Assembly: GCA_023412995.1 (NCBI GenBank)
Contig: JAEZQS010000340.1
Span: 1-5,348 of the forward strand
DNA length: 5,348 bases
Direction: 5' to 3'
From: Pseudomonadota bacterium
Lineage (GTDB): Bacteria > Pseudomonadota > Gammaproteobacteria > Xanthomonadales > Rhodanobacteraceae
How positions within the stretch are numbered: position 1 is the first letter of the stretch; each line of letters opens with the position of its first letter. Both the position numbers and the translations under genes were made by a program. A model generated the notes under the pieces. It was given only the letters and a program-made list of their open reading frames with translations. It had not been told where the DNA came from and did not search any database. Shown here piece after piece: positions 1-5,348 of this stretch.

Positions 1-64
1 GCCCTGGAAGGTCGCGCGCTCGGGTCACAGGGCCCCGGCGTCCGCCGGCACGACGGGGCTCGCG
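1..64. other. Unassigned left-edge non-coding stretch
   Basis: I recognise no gene here. Several frames are open only because the DNA is GC-rich, and none gives a familiar protein. A small hairpin can be drawn: CCGGC at 35-39 pairs with GCCGG at 44-48 around a GTCC loop. A competing pairing joins GCCCC at 32-36 to GGGGC at 55-59. This could be the 3' flank of a gene beyond the left edge, but no T-tract follows, so I do not call a terminator. Confidence 0.4.
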
Positions 65-105
65 CCCAACAGCTTGAAGCCCTCCCCTTCAAGGGGAGGG
101 TTGGG
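65..105. repeat. Palindromic intergenic repeat (REP-like)
   Basis: CCCTCCCCTT at 80-89 and AAGGGGAGGG at 91-100 are perfect inverted copies centred on C90. As a hairpin this gives an 8-bp G/C stem (80-87 with 93-100) and a TTCAA loop. An outer arm, CCCAA at 65-69, can also pair with TTGGG at 101-105 across an asymmetric bulge. From memory, CCCTC-CCCTT/AAGGG-GAGGG palindromes followed by TTGGG are common dispersed intergenic repeats in Xanthomonadaceae-type genomes. It may act as a REP-like element or as a transcript end for a gene to the left. There is no U-tract, so a classical intrinsic terminator is not supported. Copy number in the genome cannot be judged from one window. Confidence 0.6.
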
Positions 106-190
106 TGGAGATGGTGTTCGCCGCGCAGCCGCCAGAAGATGCGCGACAGCGGGGTTCCCGCATTGGCCGGGCGTCCGCGTTGGAGGATTC

Positions 191-195
191 GGGAG
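191..195 (+). promoter_or_regulatory. Ribosome binding site of pyrF
   Basis: GGGAG lies five bases before the ATG at 201. This favours 201 over the in-frame GTG at 105 and ATG at 111. Those upstream codons sit on or just beside the palindromic repeat and would add residues unlike the family N-terminus. Confidence 0.7.
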
Positions 196-200
196 ACACG

Positions 201-1037
201 ATGGGCTTCATCAGCGACCTGCGGCAAGCCTGGCAGCGCCACGACTCACTCGTGTGCGTCGGACTCGACCCCGAACCCGCGCGCTTCCCGGCGATGCTGC
301 GCGGCCACCCGGACGCGGTGTTCGCCTTCTGCCGTGCGATCGTCGATGCGACCGCGGACCTTGCCTGCGCGTTCAAGCCGCAGGTGGCGCATTTCGCCGC
401 GCTCGGCGCGGAAGACGCGCTGCAGCGCCTCGTCACGCATGTCCACATCGCCCATCCCGGCGTGCCGGTGATCCTCGACGCCAAGCGCGGCGACATCGGC
501 TCCACCGCGCGCCATTACGCCTCGGAAGCCTTCGACCGCTACGGCGCGGATGCGGTGACGGTGAATCCCTACCTTGGCGGCGATTCGCTCGAACCCTTCC
601 TCGAGCGCGTCGACAAGGGCGTCGTCATTCTCTGCCGCACGTCCAACCCCGGATCACGCGACCTGCAGGACCTGCCGGTCCGGACGCCGCAGGGCGAGCG
701 CAAGCTCTACCAGCACGTCGCCGAAACGGTGGCACGCGAATGGAACGGCAACGGCAACTGCGCGCTGGTGGTCGGCGCCACCTGGCCCGGCGAACTGGCC
801 GACGTGCGCGAGCGGGTGGGCGACCTGCCGCTGCTGGTTCCCGGAGTCGGCGCGCAGGGCGGCGACGTCGCGGCGGTGGTCGCCAATGGCTGCACCAGCG
901 AGGGCCATGGGCTGATGGTGAGTTCGTCGCGCGCCATCCTCTACGCGGGCGACGGCGAGGATTTCGCCGCGGCCGCGCGTGCCGCCACGCTGGCACTGCG
1001 CGAGGAAATCAACCGCCACCGGCGAGGACTGGCGTAA
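201..1037 (+). CDS. pyrF: Orotidine 5'-phosphate decarboxylase, type 2 (PyrF)
   Basis: This cytosolic enzyme removes CO2 from orotidine 5'-monophosphate to give UMP, the last step of de novo pyrimidine synthesis. The 278-residue product matches the usual length of the type 2 subfamily and has its hallmarks. An N-terminal segment carries VGLDPEPARFP (about 20-30). The catalytic DAKRGDIGSTA follows at 93-103, with K95 as the expected catalytic lysine and the flanking aspartates present. Next come VNPYLGGDSLEPF (121-133), CRTSNPGS (145-152), VVGATWPGEL (190-199) and the phosphate-binding LVPGVGAQGGD (212-222), then SSSRAILYA (241-249) near the C-terminus. The ATG at 201 was chosen for its GGGAG site and because family members start close to the LRQAWQRHDSLVCVGLD segment. 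The same frame stays open upstream to a GTG at 105, but that extension is probably not translated. It stands alone here with no other pyrimidine gene beside it. All catalytic motifs look intact. Confidence 0.95.
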   Translation: MGFISDLRQAWQRHDSLVCVGLDPEPARFPAMLRGHPDAVFAFCRAIVDATADLACAFKPQVAHFAALGAEDALQRLVTHVHIAHPGVPVILDAKRGDIGSTARHYASEAFDRYGADAVTVNPYLGGDSLEPFLERVDKGVVILCRTSNPGSRDLQDLPVRTPQGERKLYQHVAETVAREWNGNGNCALVVGATWPGELADVRERVGDLPLLVPGVGAQGGDVAAVVANGCTSEGHGLMVSSSRAILYAGDGEDFAAAARAATLALREEINRHRRGLA

Positions 1038-1134
1038 CCGGCAACGCGTGGCGGTGTTGATGCTGCCGGGCTCCAGCGCACGCCAGCCCGGTGCCCCGTC
1101 GGGCGTCCGACCCGTTGCCGGCGCCACGGGCGCC
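1038..1134. other. Inverted-repeat-rich spacer after pyrF
   Basis: Directly after the pyrF stop, CCGGCAACG (1038-1046) is the exact inverse complement of CGTTGCCGG (1113-1121). Inside lie a 7-bp stem, CCGGGCT 1066-1072 with AGCCCGG 1085-1091 (12-base loop), and a 4-bp stem, GCCC 1093-1096 with GGGC 1101-1104 (loop CGTC). Together these could form a three-way junction. GGCGCC at 1120-1125 and again at 1129-1134 forms another hairpin with an ACG loop, which shares two bases with the outer arm, so those pairings compete. No T-run follows. It may stabilise or end the pyrF transcript. I do not recognise a known RNA family. The rest of the gap, to 1224, shows no gene or clear promoter. Confidence 0.4.
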
Positions 1135-1224
1135 TTCATGCGCGATCCCGGTGCGCGGGTCACCAGACCCCATCCCGAAGTGCTGGCGTGACCTGCGGCG
1201 GGGCTTGTGCTTTCATTGCCCGAC

Positions 1225-1239
1225 TGCGGCTTGGCCGCA
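1225..1239 (+). other. Small hairpin just upstream of the transporter RBS
   Basis: TGCGGC (1225-1230) and GCCGCA (1234-1239) form a perfect 6-bp stem around a TTG loop. It ends 10 bases before the AAGGGG ribosome binding site. If transcription starts upstream it would sit in the 5' leader of the transporter mRNA and could affect ribosome access. No antiterminator or ligand-binding pattern is visible, so a regulatory role is speculative. Confidence 0.35.
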
Positions 1240-1249
1240 CCTGTCCAAC

Positions 1250-1255
1250 AAGGGG
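1250..1255 (+). promoter_or_regulatory. Ribosome binding site of the OPT transporter
   Basis: AAGGGG lies six bases before the ATG at 1262. This fixes the start there. The frame is open upstream to a GTG at 1091, but the additional 57 residues would be arginine-, proline- and cysteine-rich and unlike any OPT N-terminus. Confidence 0.7.
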
Positions 1256-1261
1256 CCTTCC

Positions 1262-3241
1262 ATGACGCCTGAACCGGCCGCGACCGCGCCCGTCGCGCAG
1301 CTCACCGTACGCGCCGTGATCCTCTCGGTGATCCTTGCCGTGATCCTGTCGGCGGCCAATGCCTACCTTGGCCTGTTCGCGGGCCTGACGGTCGCCACCG
1401 CGATCCCGGCGGCGGTGGTTTCCATGGGCGTGCTCCGGCTGCTCGGCGGCGGCACGATCCTCGAGAACAACATCGTCCAGACCGGTGCCTCGGCGGGATC
1501 GTCGATTGCCGCGGGCGTGATCTTCACGATCCCGGCGCTGGTCATCCTCGGCTACTGGCAGGACTTCAAGTATTCCTGGGTTCTGGCCATCGCCGGCCTC
1601 GGCGGCCTGCTCGGCGTGCTGTTCTCGGTGCCGCTGCGCCGCTCGATGATCGTGGAGGATCCGTTGCCGTTCCCCGAAGGGAAGGCCGCGGCGGAAGTGC
1701 TGAAGGCGGGTGAAAACCCCGGCCCCGGCCTGCGCATCCTCGCCTTTTCCGCCGCGCTCGGCGCGGTGATCAAGGCGGGCGCGGCCAGCGGGATGCGCCT
1801 GATTCCCGACACCGCCGCCAGCGCCGGCTTCCTCGGCAAGTACCTCGGCTACATCGGCACCAACCTGTCGCCGGCGCTGCTCGGCGTCGGCTACATCGTC
1901 GGCCTCAACATCGGCATCGTGGTGGTGTCGGGCAGCATCCTGTCCTGGCACATCGCGATCCCGCTCTACCACCAGTTCTTCCTCGGCAGCGATCCGGTGC
2001 TTGCCGCCAGCCTCGTGGGCGCCGGCGCGGAGGACATCGCCGGGGCGATCTGGTCGGCGAAGATCCGCTACCTCGGCGTGGGCGCCATGCTGGTCGGCGG
2101 CGTGTGGACGCTGTTCTCGCTGCGCAAGTCGCTGCTGTCGGGCGTGCGCAGCGGCATCGCGGCCGCGCGCGCCGGCACCGGCGGCACGCGCGTTGCCGAG
2201 ACGGAGCGGGACCTGCCGATGAAGTGGATGCTGATCGCGCTGGTCGCCTTCGTCGTGCCGCTGCTGCTGCTGTACCAGGCAATCGTCGGCATGTGGCACG
2301 TCAGCATCCCGATGGCCATCATCATGATCGTCGCGGGCTTCCTGTTCGTGTCGGTGTCGGCCTACCTCGCCGGCCTGGTCGGCTCGTCGAACAACCCCGT
2401 GTCGGGCATCACGATCGCGACGATCCTGTTCGCTTCGGCCGTGCTGCTGCTGCTGCTCGGTGATGCCGGCCGCACGCCAGTCGGCATCGGCGGAGCGCCG
2501 CTGGGCGCCGTGGCCGCGATCATGATCGGCGCCGTGGTGTGCTGCGCCGCCGCGGTCGGCGGCGACAACCTGCAGGACCTCAAGGCCGGCTATCTCGTCG
2601 GCGCCACGCCGTGGAAGCAGCAGCTGATGCTGGGCATCGGCGCGTTCTCGTGCGCGCTGATCATGGCGCCGGTGCTGACGGTGCTCGCCGAGGCCTACGG
2701 CATCGGCGCACCGACCGCCGAACATCCCAATCCGCTCTCGGCGCCGCAGGCGACGCTGATGGCCTCCGTCGCGAAGGGGCTGTTCGGCGGCGAGCTGCCG
2801 TGGACCATCATCATCATCGGCGGCGTGATCGGCGCCGCCATCATCGGCGTCGACGAGGCGCTCAAGGCGAAGGGCAGCAGCTTCCGGGTGCCGGTTCTGG
2901 CAGCCGCCATCGGCATCTACCTGCCGCTGGAGCTGATGGTGCCGATCTTCCTCGGCGGACTGATCGCCTATCTCGTCGAGCGGCGCCACGGCATGGTCGG
3001 CACGACCGACGATGCCGCGCGCGATCGCATCCACCGCCCGGGCACCCTGTTCGCTGCCGGCCTGATCACGGGCGAGGCACTGATGGGCATTGCGGTGGGC
3101 GTGGCCATCTACGCCACCGGAAACCGCGACGTGATGGTCGTGCCGGAATGGCTGCAGCAGGGCGAGATCGTCGGACTGGTGGTGCTCGCGATCGTCGGCT
3201 GGCTGCTGTACCGCTCGGGAGCGAAGAAGCTGTCGAGCTGA
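1262..3241 (+). CDS. OPT family transporter (bacterial oligopeptide/metal-chelate type)
   Basis: This is a polytopic inner-membrane secondary transporter of the OPT superfamily. Characterised relatives take up oligopeptides or metal-siderophore/nicotianamine complexes; the substrate cannot be read from this sequence. The 659-residue product fits the bacterial TIGR00733-like group. Signature segments in order are NAYLGLFAGLTVATAIPAAV (33-52), ILENNIVQTGASAGSSIAAG (66-85), EDPLPFPEGKAAAEVLKAGE (132-151), GLVGSSNNPVSGITIATIL (371-389) and GGDNLQDLKAGYLVGATPWK (433-452). About 15-16 hydrophobic segments can be drawn by eye. A charged cytoplasm-like loop lies at about 288-321, and a short polar tail follows the last segment (about 635-650). 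There is no separate signal peptide; the first membrane segment starts near residue 15. No periplasmic binding protein, ATPase or peptidase gene is adjacent, as expected for a single-component carrier. The stop is two bases from the stop of the converging glycosyltransferase. No truncation or frameshift is apparent. Confidence 0.93.
   Translation: MTPEPAATAPVAQLTVRAVILSVILAVILSAANAYLGLFAGLTVATAIPAAVVSMGVLRLLGGGTILENNIVQTGASAGSSIAAGVIFTIPALVILGYWQDFKYSWVLAIAGLGGLLGVLFSVPLRRSMIVEDPLPFPEGKAAAEVLKAGENPGPGLRILAFSAALGAVIKAGAASGMRLIPDTAASAGFLGKYLGYIGTNLSPALLGVGYIVGLNIGIVVVSGSILSWHIAIPLYHQFFLGSDPVLAASLVGAGAEDIAGAIWSAKIRYLGVGAMLVGGVWTLFSLRKSLLSGVRSGIAAARAGTGGTRVAETERDLPMKWMLIALVAFVVPLLLLYQAIVGMWHVSIPMAIIMIVAGFLFVSVSAYLAGLVGSSNNPVSGITIATILFASAVLLLLLGDAGRTPVGIGGAPLGAVAAIMIGAVVCCAAAVGGDNLQDLKAGYLVGATPWKQQLMLGIGAFSCALIMAPVLTVLAEAYGIGAPTAEHPNPLSAPQATLMASVAKGLFGGELPWTIIIIGGVIGAAIIGVDEALKAKGSSFRVPVLAAAIGIYLPLELMVPIFLGGLIAYLVERRHGMVGTTDDAARDRIHRPGTLFAAGLITGEALMGIAVGVAIYATGNRDVMVVPEWLQQGEIVGLVVLAIVGWLLYRSGAKKLSS
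1316..1351 (+). repeat. Three imperfect 12-bp tandem units inside the OPT gene
   Basis: GTGATCCTCTCG (1316-1327), GTGATCCTTGCC (1328-1339) and GTGATCCTGTCG (1340-1351) are head-to-tail copies. They encode VILS-VILA-VILS at residues 19-30 in the first membrane segment. The repeat is in frame, so changes in copy number would alter the helix by four residues without breaking the gene. It may simply reflect hydrophobic codon bias. Confidence 0.55.
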
Positions 3242-3247
3242 CGTCAG
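3238..3247. other. Palindrome spanning both convergent stop codons
   Basis: CTGACGTCAG is a perfect 10-bp palindrome. Its left half holds the plus-strand TGA of the transporter (3239-3241) and its right half holds the minus-strand TGA of the glycosyltransferase (3246-3244). Only CG separates the two stops. A TGA facing a TGA across CG creates the inner eight bases automatically, so only the outer C/G pair is extra. Confidence 0.7.
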
Positions 3248-4152
3248 GAATTGGCGCGTCGCGGTCCGCGGCGCGGGAGCAGCAGCCAGGGAGCCGCGAG
3301 CGCGAAGCGGCTCCAGAGCCCAAGCCATACCACGCTGCGCAGCAGCGGGTTGCGTGCGGCGGGGTCGAAGCGGTTGAACCAGCGCCACATGCCGCGATGC
3401 TTGTGCCAGGCGACGAACAGCGGGCGGTGGTGGCTGGAGCTGCCCTGCGCGGGGATCACGCGCAGGCCCGGCGCCATGGCGACACGCAGGCCGGCATCGC
3501 GGAGCCGGCGGCAGAGGTCGAGATCCTCGACATGCAGGAAATAGGCTTCGTCGAAGCCGCCCACGCGCTCGAAGGCGGCACGTGGCAAGGCCATGCAGGC
3601 GCCGGACACCGCCTCGACGTCCTCGATCGGCGCCGTCGCGCCAGTGCGGGTGGGAGCTGCCTCGCTGGCCGGCGGCATCTCGATGCCGGCCAGCACCGGC
3701 CAGCGTGCTTCGAACCGGGACAAGCCAGTCAACGCCATCACCGCACGCCGGAGGGTCGGGTCGCGCCGGCGGTTGCCGCGGGCGGGACGGCCATGCGGAT
3801 CGCACACGCAGGCGCCGAGCAGGCCCAGCGTGGCGTCGCCGCGCAGGATCGCAGCCATTGCCGCGAGGGTTCCCTCCGGCACGATGCAATCGGGATTGAG
3901 GAATACCAGCACGTCGCCGCCCGCCGCGGCAGCACCGCGGTTGCACGCGGGGCCGAAGCCGAGGTTGGAGGGATTGCGCAGCACGCGCAGGCGCGCGTCG
4001 CCGGCGTGGCGTGCGGCGACCCGGTCGACTTCGCCGTCGCGCGAGGCGTTGTCCACCAGCACCAGCTCGCGTGCGGCCGGAGCGGCCAGCACCGCATCGA
4101 CGCAGGCCTGCAGGAGCGGCCCGCTGTCGGCCGCGACCACCATCACGCTCAC
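3244..4152 (-). CDS. Glycosyltransferase family 2 protein, WbbL/rhamnosyltransferase-like
   Basis: This is a GT-A-fold inverting glycosyltransferase expected to move a sugar from a nucleotide-sugar donor to a lipid-linked or surface glycan at the inner face of the membrane. Using the GTG at 4152 the product has 302 residues. Visible in order are strand SVMVVAADSG (2-11), VDNASRDGE (33-41), NPSNLGFGPACNRGA (60-74), FLNPD (84-88, the NPD variant of the metal-binding DXD typical of WbbL-like enzymes) and SGACMALPRAAFERVGGFDE (184-202). Then come YFLHVEDLDLCRRL (204-217, with the expected catalytic E209-D210) and WHKHRGMWRWF (249-259). A hydrophobic stretch at about 270-292 probably anchors the C-terminus at the membrane, followed by an arginine-rich tail. 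The start is uncertain: ATG 4143 has GGTGAG four bases upstream but clips the first strand, while CTG 4206 or GTG 4248 would overlap the upstream gene. It lies 50 bases after that gene and is probably co-transcribed. Donor and acceptor are unknown; rhamnosyl transfer is only a family-level guess. Confidence 0.88.
   Translation of the reverse strand: MSVMVVAADSGPLLQACVDAVLAAPAARELVLVDNASRDGEVDRVAARHAGDARLRVLRNPSNLGFGPACNRGAAAAGGDVLVFLNPDCIVPEGTLAAMAAILRGDATLGLLGACVCDPHGRPARGNRRRDPTLRRAVMALTGLSRFEARWPVLAGIEMPPASEAAPTRTGATAPIEDVEAVSGACMALPRAAFERVGGFDEAYFLHVEDLDLCRRLRDAGLRVAMAPGLRVIPAQGSSSHHRPLFVAWHKHRGMWRWFNRFDPAARNPLLRSVVWLGLWSRFALAAPWLLLPRRGPRRANS
3255..3275 (+). terminator. Possible 3'-end hairpin for the OPT transcript
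   Basis: Starting 13 bases after the transporter stop, CGCGTCGCG (3255-3263) can pair with CCGCGGCGCG (from 3267 to 3275, one G-U pair) around a GTC loop. This gives a stem of about 9 bp, nearly all G/C. No T-tract follows (the next bases are GGAGCAGCAG), so it is not a classical intrinsic terminator. It could still block 3' decay or pause polymerase. On the other strand the same bases encode the arginine-rich tail of the glycosyltransferase, so the pairing may be incidental to CGC/CGG codons. Confidence 0.3.
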
Positions 4153-4202
4153 CGCGACCGGCGTGTCGCCACCACGCGAGGGCGCCGCTGGCGCGTTCGC
4201 GT

Positions 4203-5348
4203 TCAGACCGCGCCGAGCAGCCGCTCGCCCTGTTCGCGCGCGTGCGCCCACAACACCGGCCACGCCTCGCAGGCTTCCGCCAGCGCGGTGGTCTCCTCGC
4301 GCAGCAGGCGCGCGCAGGTCGCCGCGTCGGCTGCATCGGGCCAGTCGCCCAGGCGGGGCGGTGCCTTGGCGATCAGCGCGCGCCCGTTCGCTTCGATGAT
4401 CGAGCGCACGTCGGCCTGCCACCACACCGGCGCATCCGGCGCGCCGTCGAACTGGTTCTGCAGCCGCTCGATCAGGTCGGCGCGGGCGTAGGCGAGGTAT
4501 TCCTGCAGCTGACGCAGGCGCCCGGCCTCGCTGGCTGCGCCGATGTCGCGCAGGTGGGCGGCGAGCAACGCCAGCCGCTGCGCCGGGTCGTCGGCGTGGA
4601 ATTCCGGAAGCTGGCGCTGCACGTAGTCGGCGACGAAGTAGTTGAAGCGCGGCGTGTGGGCGGCGAGCGTCCGCGCGGAGCGCTTGCGCGCGGTTTCCTG
4701 CACGTGGCCGATCGCGACCGGCAGCTCCAGCATCAGCGCACCCGGGTGGCACAGCTCGGCCAGGCGCGAGAACAGCGCGTCTTCGCCGCGGCCGAGCGCA
4801 TTCGTGCACGGCAGCAGGCGACTGTTGTCGAGCGCGAACGGACTGAACGTGCCGGCGGTGGCGGCACGCGCCTGGCGGTAGCCGTACCAGAGGCTGCCGC
4901 CCTCGACGTTGCGCAGGTACTCGTCGCGATCGCGCACGAACGCGGCGCGTTCGTCGGGCGGCAGCTGGTACAGCCACAGCCCCGATTCGGTGCGCGAACT
5001 GCCGTAGCTGCCATGGTGCGTCGCCAGCACCGGCGCGTCGCCCTTTAGGTGGTCGAGGCGGCTGAGCGCGAGTCCGCGCAGGGTGGCGCGATCGATCGCG
5101 TAGCGCGGCGTGGACGCCAGTTCGCCGAGGCGGTGGCCGGCGGCGTCGAGGTGCAGCTCGAACGGATCGGAGGCGACGTCCTCGCCCGCGCCGAGCGCGT
5201 TCTCCAGGTTGCGGTGGAACTGCGTGGTGGCGGTGGCGAGCGGATTGGCATCGAGCCCGGCGCGGGCGTCCTCCAGCCGGCGCAGCGGCAGGCGGTGGTC
5301 GTCGTCGAGCAGCACCAGGCGCGCGCCCGCGGAGAGCAGCAGGGCCAG
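4203..5348 (-). CDS. Probable GT-A-fold glycosyltransferase, 5' end outside window (partial)
   Basis: The last 381 residues are visible; the frame is open to the right edge, so the N-terminus is missing. I do not recognise a named family with certainty. The visible start, ALLLSAGARLVLLDDDHRLP (2-21), resembles the strand and acidic metal-binding motif of GT-A nucleotide-sugar transferases, with D15-D17 as candidate ligands. LLPCTNALGRGEDALFSRL (178-196) resembles the later acidic segment that often supplies the catalytic base (E189-D190), and LELPVAIGHVQE (207-218) the closing strand. THHGSYGSSRTES (110-122) and the tryptophan/tyrosine-rich SLWYGYRQAR (152-161) lie between. The last 150 residues or so look largely alpha-helical and charged, with no membrane segment, longer than in a minimal GT2 enzyme. 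The stop precedes the family 2 glycosyltransferase by 50 bases, suggesting one operon acting on one glycan. A non-enzymatic nucleotide-sugar-binding protein is the main alternative. Codon use is like its neighbours. Confidence 0.65.
   Translation of the reverse strand: MALLLSAGARLVLLDDDHRLPLRRLEDARAGLDANPLATATTQFHRNLENALGAGEDVASDPFELHLDAAGHRLGELASTPRYAIDRATLRGLALSRLDHLKGDAPVLATHHGSYGSSRTESGLWLYQLPPDERAAFVRDRDEYLRNVEGGSLWYGYRQARAATAGTFSPFALDNSRLLPCTNALGRGEDALFSRLAELCHPGALMLELPVAIGHVQETARKRSARTLAAHTPRFNYFVADYVQRQLPEFHADDPAQRLALLAAHLRDIGAASEAGRLRQLQEYLAYARADLIERLQNQFDGAPDAPVWWQADVRSIIEANGRALIAKAPPRLGDWPDAADAATCARLLREETTALAEACEAWPVLWAHAREQGERLLGAV

Noticed and set aside
1..29. Possible divergent gene starting at a minus-strand GTG near 28 and running off the left edge
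   Set aside because: Only about nine codons are visible and there is no ribosome binding site or recognisable residue pattern.
105..200. GTG start at 105 (or ATG at 111) for pyrF
   Set aside because: These codons sit on or beside the palindromic repeat and would add 30-32 residues not typical of the family. ATG 201 has a well-spaced GGGAG.
74..1060. Alternative plus-strand open frame of 328 codons covering pyrF
   Set aside because: Arginine-rich shadow in the wrong frame; the pyrF frame contains all catalytic motifs.
1135..1261. Sigma-70 promoter ahead of the transporter (for example TTGCCC at about 1216)
   Set aside because: No -10 hexamer lies at a suitable distance, so no promoter can be supported from sequence alone.
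2441..2460. CTG-rich tract (GTGCTGCTGCTGCTGCTCGG)
   Set aside because: It encodes a leucine run in a membrane helix, as expected for the transporter.
2806..2850. Runs of ATC repeats (ATCATCATCATC) in the transporter
   Set aside because: They encode consecutive isoleucines in a membrane segment. This is ordinary hydrophobic codon repetition, not a separate repeat element.
1160..4336. Very long minus-strand open frame (about 1058 codons) antisense to the transporter and entering the glycosyltransferase region
   Set aside because: It is arginine-, histidine- and glutamate-rich low-complexity sequence produced by a GC-rich gene read on the opposite strand. The transporter on the plus strand has clear family motifs and a good ribosome binding site.
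2539..4491. Long plus-strand open frame (about 650 codons) across the end of the transporter and both glycosyltransferase genes
   Set aside because: Its translation is low-complexity and Arg/Ala/Gly-rich with no motif, and it overlaps three better supported genes. It is a shadow of high GC content.
4153..4977. N-terminal extension of the family 2 glycosyltransferase to a start at 4977, giving a 577-residue fusion
   Set aside because: The extension is arginine/proline-rich and out of frame with the well-supported upstream gene. Recognisable GT2 sequence begins at SVMVVAADSG.

Overview
The window is about 70% G+C by eye, with strong G/C preference at third codon positions. It looks like ordinary chromosomal DNA from a high-GC gammaproteobacterium. 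The close resemblance I recall for the OPT transporter and the glycosyltransferase suggests the Lysobacterales/Xanthomonadaceae (Lysobacter or Luteimonas type). That placement rests on family recall and no search was run. I see no mobile element, tRNA, rRNA or CRISPR array.

Layout: (1) Positions 1-200 are non-coding. They contain a short G/C-rich hairpin and a strong CCCTCCCC/GGGGAGGG palindrome of the kind dispersed between genes in these genomes, then the ribosome binding site of pyrF. (2) pyrF (201-1037, +) encodes a type 2 orotidine 5'-phosphate decarboxylase, the last step of UMP synthesis. (3) A 224-base gap (1038-1261) is rich in inverted repeats and carries the ribosome binding site of the next gene. 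(4) A 659-residue OPT-family membrane transporter (1262-3241, +) of the bacterial TIGR00733-like type follows. (5) On the minus strand a two-gene glycosyltransferase unit converges on the transporter. The downstream gene is a complete WbbL-like family 2 glycosyltransferase (3244-4152, start uncertain). The upstream gene is a probable GT-A-fold sugar transferase (4203-5348) whose 5' end lies outside the window.

The two minus-strand genes are probably co-transcribed and may act on the same surface glycan, but no polymer is identified. pyrF and the transporter share a strand but have separate ribosome binding sites and a structured gap, so I infer no functional link. The transporter and the downstream glycosyltransferase end only two bases apart. 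Their opposing TGA codons form the two halves of a TGACGTCA palindrome, and the nearest strong hairpin downstream of the transporter lies inside the glycosyltransferase coding sequence.

I found no convincing new system. The least familiar item is the partial GT-A-like gene at the right edge. The hairpins were found by eye without energy calculations.
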